The notes: generated from the letters alone by a model not told the origin. DNA of 64,000 nt from Virgisporangium ochraceum (GCF_016863655.1 NZ_BOPH01000017.1:1-64000); one strand, 5' to 3'; shown: positions 17,584 through 30,246, counted from the first letter of the stretch. Numbers and translations are program-made.

Positions 17584-18354
17584 TCAGGGAGCCGGACGCA
17601 CGACGATGCGCCGGCTCGGCTCGACACCCTCCGACTCGCTCTCCACCCCGGCGAGCGCGTTGATGACGTCGTGCACGCACTTCCGCTCGAACGCGCTCAT
17701 CGGCTCGAGCCGCACGGCCTCGCCGAACTCCTTGACCTTCTCGGCCGCGTTCTTGGCGATCGCGCCCAGCTCCTTGCGCCGGGTCGCCCGGTAGCCGCCG
17801 ACGTCGAGGAGCAGCCGGCTCGGCGAGCCGGTCTGCCGGAACACCGCCAGGCGGGTGAGCTCCTGCAGCGCCTCCAGCGTCGCCCCACGGGTACCCACGA
17901 GCGAGTTCAACCGCCCACCGACGACCTCGACCATCGGACGGCCGCCCGACACGAGCTCGTCGATGTCGCCGTCGTAGTCCAGGATGTCGAGCAGGCCCTC
18001 GACGTAGTCGGCGGCAATCTCGCTCTCCCGGAACAGGTCGGTCTTCGCCGAGGGCGCCGCCCCGTTGCCGGACGCCTCAGCGCCCGAGTCGTCATCATCG
18101 TCCGCGTCGTCGTCATCGTCGGAATCGTCCGAGTCGTCGTCCGAGTCCTCGTCCGAGTCCTCATCGTCGGAGTCCTCGTCGTCGGCGGAGTCCGAGGAGG
18201 AGACGGAAGAGGGGACGGAAGAGGCGTCGGGGGAGGAGGTCTCGGTATCAGCGACCGCCTCGGCCTCGTCGACGTCGGAGTCGGCATCGGCGACGGGCGC
18301 GTTCACCACCTCGTCCTCGGTCGGCCGGGTCTCGATGCCGCTAACTTCGTTCAC
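17584..18354 (-). CDS. jag: Jag/KhpB-type RNA-binding protein (KH and R3H domains)
   Basis: The 256-residue protein has an extremely acidic N-terminal half (Asp/Ser/Glu runs, about residues 30-95). A KH-like domain follows (IAADYVEGLLDILDYDGDID through VGTRGATLEALQELTRLAV), then a C-terminal R3H region (KNAAEKVKEFGEAVRLEPM, FERKCVHDVINAL). KhpB proteins bind RNA and affect cell-wall growth in Firmicutes. The role here is inferred from family and from the yidC-jag-rsmG-parAB order. The acidic repeat is built from near-identical GTCCGAGTCCTC-type codons at about 18096-18190, a likely length-variable tract. Confidence 0.9.
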   Translation of the reverse strand: MNEVSGIETRPTEDEVVNAPVADADSDVDEAEAVADTETSSPDASSVPSSVSSSDSADDEDSDDEDSDEDSDDDSDDSDDDDDADDDDDSGAEASGNGAAPSAKTDLFRESEIAADYVEGLLDILDYDGDIDELVSGGRPMVEVVGGRLNSLVGTRGATLEALQELTRLAVFRQTGSPSRLLLDVGGYRATRRKELGAIAKNAAEKVKEFGEAVRLEPMSAFERKCVHDVINALAGVESESEGVEPSRRIVVRPAP

Positions 18355-18434
18355 GTATTACTCCGCACTGTTCGGGGCACCCGCAGGCACCTGACGTCCG
18401 TCTAACGGGCGGCGAGCCGGTGGGGGAGCGCCAC

Positions 18435-18468
18435 ACCGCCCGGCAGCCGACTGCGGCTCCCGGGCGGT
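18435..18468 (-). terminator. Hairpin between yidC and jag
   Basis: ACCGCCCGG (18435-18443) pairs with CCGGGCGGT (18460-18468), with partial inner pairing CAGCCG/GCGGCT. It lies just 3' of yidC and may be a terminator or a processing/attenuation hairpin. Confidence 0.5.
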
Positions 18469-18475
18469 GGTCGCA

Positions 18476-19564
18476 TCAACCCGACGATGGCCGGCGGGCC
18501 GTACCGCCCTTCTTGTTGCGCACCGGTTTGGCACCCACGCGGGGTCCCTGCACCTTGGTGGGCGGCGCCGCTGCGTCGTCCGCCTTCTTGCCCTTGTTCA
18601 GGTTCGGCTTGGAGGCCTTGCCGTTGGACGCGGCCTTGTTCTCGGTGCGGTTCCGATCGGCGGAGCCCAGGCCGAACGGGTTCTTCGAGGCCGGCTTCGC
18701 CGGGGTGTTGCGGCTGGCCGCCGAGCCGGACGCCCGCTCGCTCATCGCCTGGTACGAGGTGCCGGCCGAGGACATCTTCGGCGGCGGGTACTTGCGCAGC
18801 ACCCAGAACTGCTGGCCGAGGGAGAACAGGTTCGTGGTGACCCAGTAGATGACCACACCGATCGGGAACAGACCGCCGGAGATCAGCAGCGAGAAGGGGA
18901 TGCCGTAGAGCATCAGCTTCTGGATCATGCGCTGCTGCGGGTCTTCGGACCAGCCGGTCTTGAGGATCATCTGACGGCTGGTCATGTACGTGGTCACGAT
19001 CATGATCGCGACCAGGAAGCCGGCGACGATCTTCACCGTGACGCCGCTGCCGTTCAGGTCGGCCAGCTGCTCGGCGCTCGACGTGAAGTGCGCCGGGATC
19101 GGCGCCTTGAACAGCGTCGCGTTGGCGGCGCTCTCGAACTGGTCGGCGGTCCAGCCGTAGAGAGTCTGCATGTTCTCGGGCCGGCCCGGGCGCACGCGCT
19201 TGAGCACGTGGAACAGGCCGAGGAACACCGGGATCTGCAGGAACATCGGGAGGCAGCCCATGAGCGGGTTGGCCTTCTCGGTGCGGTAGAGCTCCATGAG
19301 CTCTTTCTGCATCGACTCCCGGTCACCCTTGTGCTTGGCCTGGAGTTCCTTGATCTTCGGCTGAAGCGCCTGCATCGCCCGCTGCGACTTGATCTGCTTC
19401 ACGAAGATCGGGAACAGGATCACCCGGACCGTGATCACCAGGAACACGATCGACAGGATCCATTCCCAGTTCGTTCCGAGGAACGCGCCATCCGGGAGCA
19501 CCGCATCCCAGAGCCCGTGCCAGCGCAGCAGGATCCAGGAGATCGCGGTGTAGATATAGTCCAT
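18476..19564 (-). CDS. yidC: Membrane protein insertase YidC
   Basis: YidC/Oxa1 inserts and folds membrane proteins, alone or with SecYEG. The 362-residue protein has about five membrane helices: the N-terminal YIYTAISWILLRWHGLW, then WILSIVFLVITVRVILFPIF with the conserved Arg in the groove, then LMGCLPMFLQIPVFLGLFHV and later helices ending VIYWVTTNLFSLGQQFWVLR. The C-terminal tail of about 90 residues is Lys/Arg/Ala-rich and probably contacts ribosomes. ATG 19564 overlaps the yidD stop (TGATG); a GTG one codon earlier is equally possible. Confidence 0.95.
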   Translation of the reverse strand: MDYIYTAISWILLRWHGLWDAVLPDGAFLGTNWEWILSIVFLVITVRVILFPIFVKQIKSQRAMQALQPKIKELQAKHKGDRESMQKELMELYRTEKANPLMGCLPMFLQIPVFLGLFHVLKRVRPGRPENMQTLYGWTADQFESAANATLFKAPIPAHFTSSAEQLADLNGSGVTVKIVAGFLVAIMIVTTYMTSRQMILKTGWSEDPQQRMIQKLMLYGIPFSLLISGGLFPIGVVIYWVTTNLFSLGQQFWVLRKYPPPKMSSAGTSYQAMSERASGSAASRNTPAKPASKNPFGLGSADRNRTENKAASNGKASKPNLNKGKKADDAAAPPTKVQGPRVGAKPVRNKKGGTARRPSSG

Positions 19565-19863
19565 CACTTCGCGGCTCCAGAAGCTTCGGTGTCAGCCTGT
19601 CCAGTGTCGGCCTGTCCAGAACGGGCGGGCGGCACCGGGTCGTAACCGCCGGGGTGGAACGGGTGGCAGCGCAAGATCCGCCAGGTGGTCAGAAGCAGTC
19701 CGCGCACGGGGCCGTGCACAGCGACCGCCTCCAACCCGTATGCGCTGCACGAGGGGTAGAAACGACAACGCGCCGGTATCACCGGGCTGATCCATCGACG
19801 GTACCCGCGGATCGGGGCCGCGATGATCCGGCCTCCGAGCGTCGCGGGCTCGGGAATGGTCAC
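19564..19863 (-). CDS. yidD: Membrane protein insertion efficiency factor YidD
   Basis: This small membrane-associated protein of 99 residues carries the family signature [19 protein letters not shown] and a downstream [14 protein letters not shown]. It assists YidC-dependent insertion. The GTG start overlaps the rnpA stop (GTGA) and has GGGAGGAG upstream. The Gln/Ala/Asp-rich C-terminal tail contains the short repeat [11 protein letters not shown]. Confidence 0.94.
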   Translation of the reverse strand: MTIPEPATLGGRIIAAPIRGYRRWISPVIPARCRFYPSCSAYGLEAVAVHGPVRGLLLTTWRILRCHPFHPGGYDPVPPARSGQADTGQADTEASGAAK

Positions 19864-20273
19864 CGTCTCCTCCCGGAGGTCGCGCGGGCGAGCGCGCCGT
19901 CGAGATCGGCACCGAGCTCGGTGTAGCTTCGCTCGGCCGCGGCCGGCAGCGCACGTACCACCAGCATGGCACCGCGCGGCAGCGCGTCGATGCGCGCCCT
20001 CACCAGATGCCGAAGCCGGCGCTTCACCAGGTTGCGCACGACCGCGCCACCAACGGCCTTGGAAACCACAAAACCGGCCCGCGGCGGAGGCAGGGCCTCC
20101 GCCGAGGCCGGAGTAGTCGCGGATCGCGCCGGTTCCGGGTTCTCCGGGACCGGCGGCGCCGCGGCCGCAAAACCATAGTGGACGACCACAGCGCCCCGAG
20201 CCGCTCGCCGGCCGCCCCGGATGGTGGCGGCGAAGTCGACCCGCCGACGTAGCCGGTGGGGCGCCGCGAGCAC
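19860..20273 (-). CDS. rnpA: Ribonuclease P protein component
   Basis: This 137-residue basic protein partners the RNase P RNA in 5' maturation of tRNAs. The conserved RNR motif is [13 protein letters not shown], preceded by [13 protein letters not shown]. It follows rpmH and precedes yidD as in nearly all bacteria. An insert rich in Pro/Ala (about residues 35-65) lies before the conserved strand. GTG 20273 gives the normal N terminus [14 protein letters not shown]. Confidence 0.95.
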   Translation of the reverse strand: MLAAPHRLRRRVDFAATIRGGRRAARGAVVVHYGFAAAAPPVPENPEPARSATTPASAEALPPPRAGFVVSKAVGGAVVRNLVKRRLRHLVRARIDALPRGAMLVVRALPAAAERSYTELGADLDGALARATSGRRR

Positions 20274-20290
20274 GAGAGAGGTCCGCTAGG

Positions 20291-20428
20291 TCAGGCGGCG
20301 AGACGGCCGCGGCCCTTGGCCCGGCGGCTGTTGAGGATCGCGCGGCCCGCCCGGGTGCGCATCCGCAACCGGAAGCCGTGGGTCTTCGCCCGGCGACGGT
20401 TGTTGGGCTGGTAAGTGCGCTTGCTCAC
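20291..20428 (-). CDS. rpmH: 50S ribosomal protein L34
   Basis: The 45-residue, very basic protein begins [20 protein letters not shown] and ends GRGRLAA, with [19 protein letters not shown] between. This is the full-length universal L34. The GTG start has GGAG 8 nt upstream. It is the first gene of the rpmH-rnpA-yidD-yidC run and is divergent from dnaA. Confidence 0.97.
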   Translation of the reverse strand: MSKRTYQPNNRRRAKTHGFRLRMRTRAGRAILNSRRAKGRGRLAA

Positions 20429-20878
20429 GTGAGGCTCCGATAACAGTTCGGTATGAACGGGCAGGTTCAGCGGGCACAGAGATCAGCCGCGCTGACCCAG
20501 CACAGCCGTTCCAGAGTACGCACCCGATGGGGTGAGGGTCAAAACGGGCCCGACCCCGTCCCTCAACCTGTGCACAACTGTTGAGGCCTGTGGACAACGC
20601 TGTTAGCGTCGCCCGTTGCGCGGAACGCATCGACGGTCCGCGCGGCAGTCCTTGGGGGGTGGCCAGCCGACGCCGCGAACGAGTTCGGCCGGTCACACGG
20701 TGTGGTGTTTGTGCACCATAACCACATCTCGTCGGGCCCGGATTCCGATCCGGGCCAGTTTGTCCAGGCGGGGACAGACCGTTGGCGGCGGGTCACTCGT
20801 TGATACACAGGTTGTGGATAACTTGTGGACAGCGACCCCGCTCGGTCGCTGCCGCGAACAGCGAGGGGGGAACCGCGC
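20429..20878. promoter_or_regulatory. rpmH-dnaA intergenic region with DnaA boxes
   Basis: This 450-bp gap between divergent rpmH and dnaA contains the promoters of both. DnaA boxes are visible at 20589-20597 (TGTGGACAA), 20813-20821 (TGTGGATAA, perfect complement of TTATCCACA) and 20824-20832 (TGTGGACAG). This arrangement suggests DnaA autoregulation. No gene is seen in the gap. Confidence 0.75.
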
Positions 20879-22759
20879 GTGGGGGACGCGATCGACTTGG
20901 CGGCCACCTGGGACGCCGCCACGGACGAGCTGGCCGACGGCATCGTCTCGGCGCAGCAACGCGCCTACCTCCGGCTCACCCGGCTACGCGCGATCGTCGA
21001 CGACACGGCGCTCCTGTCGGTGCCGGACGCCTTCACGCGCGACCAGATCGAGTCCCGGCTGCGCCCGGCGATCACCGACGCGCTGACCCGGCGGCTGGGC
21101 CGGCCGATCCAGGTCGCGGTCACCGTGCGCCCGGCGAAGGAGACGCCCGCCGGTGGTCAGCCGGTGCCGATGGCCCGCAGCGGCGACCGGCTCTTCGACG
21201 ACCCGGCCGCGCCGCTCGACCCGGCCGGCCCGTACGAGGCGACCCGTTACGAGGCCGCCTCCTATGAGACAGGTCCGTACGAGCCGAACCCGTACGGTCC
21301 GGCCCCGTACGAACCCGTCGCCTACGAAGCGACGGCGCCGACCAGCCCGGCCGCGCCATACAGCCCCGCTGCGGGTCCCGCGGCGGACGACGCCCCGGCC
21401 GGCGGCGCGCCGGCACCCGCCGAGGTCGGCGCCACCGGGGTCTTCGAGACGACCGACCCGGCCGCGCCGGTCAGCCCCGCCGGTCCGCGGACGGTCGAGC
21501 CGGAGCCGGAGCCCGTGCTCGCGGTCGAGCCCGTCGGGTCCGCGCTCGCCGGCGGCCACTCCGCTCCGGCCGACGACCGCCCGTACGAGCCCGCCTACCG
21601 GGGTGGGTACGAGGCCCGTGAGAGCTGGAACACCGTCCGTCCGCCGATCGAGGAGGTGCCTCCGCCGCCACCGCCCCCGCGGCAGGGGACCGGCCGCGAC
21701 GAGCGCCGTCCCGCGACGGCCGACACCGGCGGCAACCGGCTGAACCCGAAGTACACGTTCGAGACGTTCGTCATCGGTTCCTCCAACCGGTTCGCGCACG
21801 CCGCGTCGGTCGCGGTGGCCGAGTCACCGGCGAAGGCGTACAACCCGCTGTTCATCTACGGCGGGTCCGGGCTGGGCAAGACCCACCTGCTGCACGCCAT
21901 CGGCCAGTACGCCACCCAGCTCGGTCATGTCCGACATGTGCGGTACGTGTCGACCGAGGAGTTCACCAACGACTTCATCAACTCCCTGCGTGACGACAAG
22001 ACCAGCGCGTTCCAGCGCCGTTACCGCGACGTCGACATCCTGCTGATCGACGACATCCAGTTCCTGGAGAACCGCGAGCGGACACAGGAGGAGTTCTTCC
22101 ACACGTTCAATACCCTCCACAACGCCAACAAGCAGATCGTCATCAGCTCCGACCGCAAGCCCAAGGACCTGGCGACGCTGGAGGACCGGCTGCGCACCCG
22201 GTTCGAGTGGGGCCTGCTGGCCGACATCCAGCCGCCGGACCTCGAGACCCGGATCGCGATCCTGCAGAAGAAGGCCGCGCAGGAGCGGCTGTTCGCGCCG
22301 GCCGACGTGCTGGAGTTCATCGCCTCGCGGATCTCGAACTCGATCCGGGAGCTCGAGGGCGCGCTGATCCGGGTGACGGCGTTCGCCAACCTCACCCGCT
22401 CACCGGTGCAGCTCGCCCTGGCCGAGGAGGTCCTGCGGGACTTCATCCCGGACGGGTCCGGGCCGGAGATCACCGCGGACCAGATCATGGCGTCGACCGC
22501 CGACTACTTCGGCGTCAGCCTCGACGACCTGCGGGGCCACTCGCGCTCGCGCGTGCTCGTCAACGCCCGCCAGGTGGCCATGTACCTGTGCCGCGAGCTG
22601 ACCGACCTGTCGCTGCCCCGGATCGGGCAGGCGTTCGGCGGGCGCGACCACACCACAGTCATGCATGCAGATCGCAAGATCCGTCAACAGATGGCCGAGC
22701 GTCGCTCCCTCTACAACCAGATCGCCGAGCTGACGAACCGCATCAAGCAGACGACCTGA
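20879..22759 (+). CDS. dnaA: Chromosomal replication initiator DnaA
   Basis: DnaA binds DnaA boxes at oriC and opens the duplex. The 626-residue protein has domain I at about 1-85 and a long disordered domain II with P-Y-E repeats ([18 protein letters not shown]). The AAA+ domain III includes [15 protein letters not shown] (Walker A) and [14 protein letters not shown] (Walker B). Domain IV carries the DNA-binding signature [18 protein letters not shown] 20879 is preceded by GAGGGGGG and gives [18 protein letters not shown]; a GTG at 20825 is also in frame but lies inside a DnaA box. Confidence 0.97.
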   Translation: MGDAIDLAATWDAATDELADGIVSAQQRAYLRLTRLRAIVDDTALLSVPDAFTRDQIESRLRPAITDALTRRLGRPIQVAVTVRPAKETPAGGQPVPMARSGDRLFDDPAAPLDPAGPYEATRYEAASYETGPYEPNPYGPAPYEPVAYEATAPTSPAAPYSPAAGPAADDAPAGGAPAPAEVGATGVFETTDPAAPVSPAGPRTVEPEPEPVLAVEPVGSALAGGHSAPADDRPYEPAYRGGYEARESWNTVRPPIEEVPPPPPPPRQGTGRDERRPATADTGGNRLNPKYTFETFVIGSSNRFAHAASVAVAESPAKAYNPLFIYGGSGLGKTHLLHAIGQYATQLGHVRHVRYVSTEEFTNDFINSLRDDKTSAFQRRYRDVDILLIDDIQFLENRERTQEEFFHTFNTLHNANKQIVISSDRKPKDLATLEDRLRTRFEWGLLADIQPPDLETRIAILQKKAAQERLFAPADVLEFIASRISNSIRELEGALIRVTAFANLTRSPVQLALAEEVLRDFIPDGSGPEITADQIMASTADYFGVSLDDLRGHSRSRVLVNARQVAMYLCRELTDLSLPRIGQAFGGRDHTTVMHADRKIRQQMAERRSLYNQIAELTNRIKQTT

Positions 22760-23338
22760 GTCGCGTCTCCCTCCACCGCCGTCATCCACAGCCTGTGGAC
22801 AGTGGCTGGGGACAGCGCTGTGGACGTATTCGATGGGTATCCATCAGGTGACGGAAAGGTGTCTCCCATCAGGCCAGATGCGGTGGACGAGCCGTGTGGA
22901 TAACCCTGGGTAACGGTGGACCGAGGGTGGACAGCTTGTTGAAAACTTCTGTGGACAACCCGGCCTGTGGATGGAGGGGCCATTGATGCACGGGGTTGTG
23001 CACAGGTCGTCCACCGCCCCCATCAGGCGATGACCTGCATCAACAACCTCTGTCCACAACATCCACAACGCTGATGATGACGATGTTTTGATCTTTGATG
23101 AAGAAAACCAAAAACCATCTGTGTGTGGAGAGCGCCCGTCAGGCCCCCGAAACACTCGGTGTGCCAACCCCAGGGGTCCGTTGCACGGATGCCCCCTCGA
23201 CGCCCTAAGGTGCGAGGGGCACGATGTGCAGCCAGTGCTCTACGGGGTCGTTGAGGTATCCGGTTCGTTCCCAACGGGCCCTCCCACCAAAACTCCGGTT
23301 TCAAGATCCAGCCCACCGTGACGCGGAGGATCCGCGAG
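22760..23338. other. Chromosomal replication origin oriC
   Basis: The 579-bp dnaA-dnaN gap has many DnaA boxes in both orientations. They include 22782-22790, 22794-22802, 22819-22827, 22895-22903 (TGTGGATAA, perfect), 22950-22958 (TGTGGACAA, perfect), 22966-22974, 22996-23004 and 23050-23058, each matching TT(A/G)TCCACA with zero to two changes. An AT-rich stretch at about 23068-23125, unusual for this genome, is the likely unwinding element. Position and boxes are seen; function is inferred from universal actinobacterial organisation. Confidence 0.92.
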
Positions 23339-24469
23339 ATGAAGTTCCGAGTCGAACGCGACGCGTTGGCCGACGCTGTCGCGTGGACCGCCAAGAGCCT
23401 GCCCAGCCGGCCGTCGGTGCCCGTTCTGGCGGGTGTCCTCCTGCGGGTGGCCGACAACCGGCTCCAGGTGTCGGGGTTCGACTACGAGGTCTCGAGCCAG
23501 GTCACCGTCGAGGTGCAGGCCGACGCCGACGGTGCGGCCCTGGTCTCCGGCCGGCTGCTCGCCGAGATCGTGAAGTCGCTGCGGGCCCTGCCCATCGACA
23601 TCGCGGCGGTTGGCTCCCACGTCGAGATCACCTGCGGCAGCGCCCGGTTCACCCTGCCGACGATGCCGGTCGAGGACTACCCGTCGTTGCCCGACATGCC
23701 GGCGACCGCGGGCACGGTCGAGGCCGGCGCGTTCGCCGCTGCCGTGCAGCAGGTGGCCATCGCGGCGGGTCGCGACGACACGCTGCCGGTGCTCACCGGC
23801 GTGCGGCTGGAGCTCACCGGGAACACGCTCACCATGCTCGCCACCGACCGGTACCGGCTCGCGATCCGCGACCTCGAGTGGCACCCGGACGAGTCCGACG
23901 CCGACCTCGCCGCCCTGGTGCCGGCCCGCACCCTGCACGACACCGCGAAGACGCTCGGCCCGCTGGGCGGTGCGGTCACCGTGGCGCTGTCGCGGGGCGG
24001 CATCGGCGAGGGCATGATCGGCTTCGCCGCCGGCACCCGCCGTACCACGTCGCGGTTGCTCGACGGGGAGTTCCCGAAGGTCCGGGCGCTCCTGCCCGAC
24101 ACCCACAACGCCCAGGCCCGGGTGCCGGTCTCGGCGCTCACCGAGGTGGTCAAGCGCGTCGCGCTGGTGGCCGAGCGCGCCACCCCGGTGCGCCTGTCGT
24201 TCGGCGACGACGGCCTGGTGGTCGAGGCCGGTGGCAGCGAGGACGCGCGGGCCAGCGAGGCCATGGACTGCGAGTACACCGGCGAGCCGATGACCATCGC
24301 GTTCAACCACCAGTACCTGCTCGACGGGCTCTCCGCCCTCGACGGACCGGTGGCCGTCCTGTCGTTCACCGAGCCCAAGAAGCCGGCAATCATGTCGCCG
24401 GCGGGAGAAGATGGGCAGGCGTCGTCGAGCTACCGGTACCTGATCATGCCGGTACGAATCGGCGGCTGA
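23339..24469 (+). CDS. dnaN: DNA polymerase III beta subunit (sliding clamp)
   Basis: The product forms the ring-shaped clamp that tethers DNA polymerase III and other partners to DNA. Its 376 residues match the usual actinobacterial length, starting MKFRVERDALADAVAWTAKS. Three clamp domains are evident, including LATDRYRLAIRDLEW and the C-terminal YRYLIMPVR that closes the partner-binding pocket. ATG 23339 follows GGAGG by about 9 nt; a GTG at 23318 is in frame but gives an unusual extra MTRRIRE. Confidence 0.97.
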   Translation: MKFRVERDALADAVAWTAKSLPSRPSVPVLAGVLLRVADNRLQVSGFDYEVSSQVTVEVQADADGAALVSGRLLAEIVKSLRALPIDIAAVGSHVEITCGSARFTLPTMPVEDYPSLPDMPATAGTVEAGAFAAAVQQVAIAAGRDDTLPVLTGVRLELTGNTLTMLATDRYRLAIRDLEWHPDESDADLAALVPARTLHDTAKTLGPLGGAVTVALSRGGIGEGMIGFAAGTRRTTSRLLDGEFPKVRALLPDTHNAQARVPVSALTEVVKRVALVAERATPVRLSFGDDGLVVEAGGSEDARASEAMDCEYTGEPMTIAFNHQYLLDGLSALDGPVAVLSFTEPKKPAIMSPAGEDGQASSSYRYLIMPVRIGG

Positions 24470-24578
24470 GCCGGGCAGACGGGAGGCCGGCTCGCGGGGC
24501 CGGTCGGAAAGGGTCGGCGGTCCCGTTCTGGGGGGCGCCGGCGCCGTCAGGCCGCCGGCTCGCAGGAGGAGGAGCACC

Positions 24579-25454
24579 ATGCAGCTTGGTCTGGTCGGCC
24601 TGGGCCGGATGGGCGGCAACATGCGCGAGCGCATCCGTGCCGCCGGTCACGAGGTATTCGGCTACTCGAACGATCCCAATGTCGCCGATGTGAAGAGCCT
24701 CGCCGAGATGGTCGAGAAGCTGACCGAGACGCCGCGGGTGGTCTGGATCATGGTGCCGGTGGCGGCCACCGAGGCCCTCGTCGACGAGGTCGGTGCGCTG
24801 CTGTCGCCCGGTGACATCGTTGTCGACGGCGGTAACTCGAAGTTCGACGGCGACGGAGCCCGCGCCGAGCGGCTCGGCAAGCGCGGGGTCGGCTATGTCG
24901 ACGTCGGCGTGTCGGGTGGCATCTGGGGCAAGGACTACGGCTACGCACTGATGGTCGGCGGCGAGAAGAAGGACGTCGACGCGGTCAAGCCGATCTTCGA
25001 CGCGCTCAAGCCGGAGGGCGAGTTCGGCTACGTCCACGCCGGCCGGCACGGTGCCGGGCACTACGCCAAGATGGTCCACAACGGCATCGAGTACGGCATG
25101 ATGCACGCGTTCGCCGAGGGCTACGAGCTCATGAACGCCGCCGAGATCATCGACGACGTGCCGGGCATCATCAAGTCCTGGCGCGAGGGCTCGGTGGTCA
25201 AGTCGTGGCTGCTCGACCTGCTCGACAAGGCTCTCGACGAAGACCCTCAGCTGTCGAAGATCCGCGGCTACGCCGACGACACCGGCGAAGGCCGCTGGAC
25301 CATCAACGAGGGCGTCCGGCTCGCCGTGCCGATGAACGTGATCGCGGCGTCGGTGTTCGCGCGCTTCGTCTCGCGTCAGGAGGACTCGCCGGCGATCAAG
25401 GCGATCGCCGCCCTGCGCAAGCAGTTCGGTGGGCACGCCGTCAAAGACGCCTAG
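24579..25454 (+). CDS. gnd: 6-phosphogluconate dehydrogenase, decarboxylating (short form)
   Basis: The enzyme oxidises 6-phosphogluconate to ribulose 5-phosphate in the pentose phosphate pathway. The 291-residue product is the short GndA/YqeC-like form, which lacks much of the C-terminal helical domain of E. coli Gnd. Visible motifs are GLVGLGRMGGNM (dinucleotide binding), DIVVDGGNSKF, DVGVSGGIWGKDYGYALMVG and HGAGHYAKMVHNGIEYG with the catalytic Lys and His. AGGAGGAGG precedes the ATG. The dnaN-gnd-recF order is typical of Actinobacteria such as Streptomyces and Micromonospora. Confidence 0.94.
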   Translation: MQLGLVGLGRMGGNMRERIRAAGHEVFGYSNDPNVADVKSLAEMVEKLTETPRVVWIMVPVAATEALVDEVGALLSPGDIVVDGGNSKFDGDGARAERLGKRGVGYVDVGVSGGIWGKDYGYALMVGGEKKDVDAVKPIFDALKPEGEFGYVHAGRHGAGHYAKMVHNGIEYGMMHAFAEGYELMNAAEIIDDVPGIIKSWREGSVVKSWLLDLLDKALDEDPQLSKIRGYADDTGEGRWTINEGVRLAVPMNVIAASVFARFVSRQEDSPAIKAIAALRKQFGGHAVKDA

Positions 25455-25464
25455 AGTCGGGTAG

Positions 25465-26637
25465 ATGTACGTCCGCCGGCTCGAACTCGTCGACTTCCGC
25501 AGTTACCAGCGGGTGTTCGTCGAGTTCGAGGCGGGTCCGGCCGTTCTGGTCGGACCCAACGGCGTCGGCAAGACGAACCTGGTGGAGGCGCTGGGCTACC
25601 TGGCGACGCTGGGTTCGCACCGGGTGGCCACCGACGCCCCGCTCGTGCGCGCCGGCGCCGAGCGGGCGGTGGTCCGGGCCGAGATGATCAACGAGGGCCG
25701 CGAACTCCTCGTCGAACTGCAGATCGAGCCGGGACGCGCGAACAAGGCTCGACTGGGCCGGGCGCCGGCCACCCGTCCCCGGGACATCCTCGGCGCGCTG
25801 AAGCTGGTGCTGTTCGCGCCCGAGGACATCGCGTTGGTGCGCGGTGACCCCGACGGCCGGCGCAAGTTCCTCGACGAGCTTCTGGTGGCCCGTCAGCCGC
25901 GCATGGCCGGCGTCCGGGCCGACTACGAGCGGGTCGTCAAGCAGCGCAACGCGTTGCTGCGTACCGCCTACCTCACCAAGCGGGTCCGCGGCGCCGGCGG
26001 CGACCTGTCCACGCTGGACGTGTGGGACGCGCACCTCGCCCAGCACGGCGCCAAGCTGTGGGCGGCGCGGCTGGAGCTGGCGGCGACGCTGGCGCCGCTC
26101 GTCACCACCGCGTACGAGGCGGTCGCCGCGGGCAAGGGCGCCGCCGGTCTGGCGTACGTGTCGAAGACCCCGGCCCCGGAGCCGGCGTCGCTGGGGCCCG
26201 CGCCCGCGGAGGCGGGCGCATTGAGCAGAGCCCCGGACGGCGCGGATCTGGAGAAGGTGCTCGCCGAGGCGATCCGGGAGCGGCGGCCGGCCGAGATCGA
26301 GCGTGGGGTCACGCTCGTCGGCCCGCATCGCGACGACCTGGCCCTGACCCTGGGCGACCTGCCCGCCAAGGGCTACGCGAGCCACGGGGAGTCCTGGTCG
26401 GTCGCGCTGGCGCTGCGGCTGGCCGCGTACGAGCTGCTGCGGGCCGGCGGCTCCGAGCCGGTGCTCGCCCTCGACGACGTGTTCGCCGAGCTCGACACCG
26501 GCCGGCGGGAGCGCCTCGCCGACCTGGTTTCCGGAGCCGAGCAGGTGCTGGTCACCTGCGCGGTCGACGACGACGTGCCGGCGCGCCTGCGCGGCGCCCG
26601 GTACACGGTCCGCGACGGTGAGGTGCGGCGTGGCTGA
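25465..26637 (+). CDS. recF: DNA replication and repair protein RecF
   Basis: RecF is an SMC-like ATPase that helps load RecA at gaps. Its 390 residues begin [15 protein letters not shown]; Walker A is [15 protein letters not shown] near 31-45; [15 protein letters not shown] lies in the middle; Walker B/signature is [19 protein letters not shown] near 330-348. It starts 11 bp after gnd and ends overlapping the DUF721 gene by 8 bp, so these genes probably share a transcript. Confidence 0.96.
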   Translation: MYVRRLELVDFRSYQRVFVEFEAGPAVLVGPNGVGKTNLVEALGYLATLGSHRVATDAPLVRAGAERAVVRAEMINEGRELLVELQIEPGRANKARLGRAPATRPRDILGALKLVLFAPEDIALVRGDPDGRRKFLDELLVARQPRMAGVRADYERVVKQRNALLRTAYLTKRVRGAGGDLSTLDVWDAHLAQHGAKLWAARLELAATLAPLVTTAYEAVAAGKGAAGLAYVSKTPAPEPASLGPAPAEAGALSRAPDGADLEKVLAEAIRERRPAEIERGVTLVGPHRDDLALTLGDLPAKGYASHGESWSVALALRLAAYELLRAGGSEPVLALDDVFAELDTGRRERLADLVSGAEQVLVTCAVDDDVPARLRGARYTVRDGEVRRG

Positions 26638-27175
26638 CGAGCCTTCTGAGAAAAAAGACATTCCGGGCGTCCCCGAGGGCCTGGCCGGTCCGGAGCTGGC
26701 CCGGGCCGCCCTCGACGCGGCGCTCGCCCGCCGCAAGGTTCCACCGCGGCGCAAGGCCGTCGGCGATGGCGGTGCCGGTGGACGCAGGCTGCGCGGCTAC
26801 TCGGGGCCCGGACCCGACCCGCGCGACCCGCAGCTGTTCGGGACGCTGCTCGCGAGGCTGGTCAAGTCGCGGGGCTGGCAGAAGCCGGCCGCCGAGGCCC
26901 GGATCTTCGGGGAGTGGCCCAAGGTCGTCGGCGCCGACCTGGCCGAGAAGTGCCGGCCGGTGAAGCTCGAGAATGGCGAGCTGACCGTGGAAGCGACGTC
27001 GACCGCGTGGGCCACGCAGCTCAAGCTGCTCAGCGGCAAACTGATCAAGAGCATCGCGGCCGAGGTCGGCGACGGCGTGGTGCGCAAGCTGTACATCCAC
27101 GGGCCGGTCGCGCCGTCGTGGTCGCGGGGTCCGCGCCGGGTCCGCGGCCGCGGCCCGCGCGACACGTACGGCTAG
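26630..27175 (+). CDS. dciA: DUF721/DciA-family protein (candidate replicative helicase loader)
   Basis: The 181-residue protein has a disordered N terminus and a DUF721 domain at about 65-160: [36 protein letters not shown] and [18 protein letters not shown]. DciA proteins assist DnaB loading in bacteria that lack DnaC, and the M. tuberculosis homologue Rv0004 has the same recF-gyrB position. GTG 26630 follows GGTGAGG by 6 nt and overlaps recF; an in-frame GTG at 26618 is the alternative. Helicase-loading function is inferred from the family. Confidence 0.87.
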   Translation: MADEPSEKKDIPGVPEGLAGPELARAALDAALARRKVPPRRKAVGDGGAGGRRLRGYSGPGPDPRDPQLFGTLLARLVKSRGWQKPAAEARIFGEWPKVVGADLAEKCRPVKLENGELTVEATSTAWATQLKLLSGKLIKSIAAEVGDGVVRKLYIHGPVAPSWSRGPRRVRGRGPRDTYG

Positions 27176-27184
27176 AAGTCCGCC

Positions 27185-27742
27185 CTAGAAATCCGCGTAG
27201 ACCGCGAAGCCGCGGTCGGCGCACCGCCGGTAGAAGGCGGCCAGCACGGTCAGCTCGGTGAGCGTGAAGCTCCACTGCGGCGGCTCGCCCGACTCGTCCC
27301 GTAGCGCGTCGAGCCGACCGTCGAGCCAGCGCAGCTGCTGCTCCGCCAGCCGGGTGCCCTCGAGGGCCTTGCGCATCACCGCGCCGACCGACTCGAACGT
27401 GACCTCCTCGCCGTGGTCACGGTGACCGGCGAGGAAGCGCTCGAGGCCGCCGGCGACCCAGGCGCACTGATCGGGGTCGAGCACCGGGTCCTCGTCCTCT
27501 GCGCTGGCATCAGTGGCGTAGAGCACACCGCCGAGGCCGAGCAGGAGGTCGACGAGTTCGCTGTAGCTGGTGGCGCGCACCGTGCCGGTCTTCGCGATGT
27601 GGTCGGCGAGCGCCGCGGCCGGGCCCGGCATGGTGGGGTTGCTGTCGGCCATCGCCTCGAAGTCGACGAACTCCGCCGGGGCGACGGGATCGTAGAAGCG
27701 GCCCGTGCGGGGCCACTGAACCGCCACGTTGTCCAGCCCCAT
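27185..27742 (-). CDS. Conserved protein of unknown function between dciA and gyrB
   Basis: The 185-residue cytosolic protein is not recognised. It is acidic and mostly helical in appearance: FVDFEAMADSNPTMPGPAAA, then TSYSELVDLLLGLGGVLYAT, then QQLRWLDGRLDALRDESGEP and TELTVLAAFYRRCADRGFAV. There is no signal peptide or membrane helix. ATG 27742 is chosen because a GAGG element precedes it; an ATG at 27772 lacks one. It is convergent with dciA (9-bp gap) and divergent from gyrB. Confidence 0.75.
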   Translation of the reverse strand: MGLDNVAVQWPRTGRFYDPVAPAEFVDFEAMADSNPTMPGPAAALADHIAKTGTVRATSYSELVDLLLGLGGVLYATDASAEDEDPVLDPDQCAWVAGGLERFLAGHRDHGEEVTFESVGAVMRKALEGTRLAEQQLRWLDGRLDALRDESGEPPQWSFTLTELTVLAAFYRRCADRGFAVYADF

Positions 27743-30186
<2,444 letters not shown>

Positions 30187-30246
30187 GTCCGCTCTGATTG
30201 GCCCAGCCCCGCCCGGCAACCTTCGACAGACCAGTAAGGAAAATCA

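Noticed and set aside
20825..20878. Upstream GTG start for DnaA
   Set aside because: It lies inside a DnaA box and adds 18 residues not typical of DnaA; GTG 20879 has a clear ribosome-binding site.
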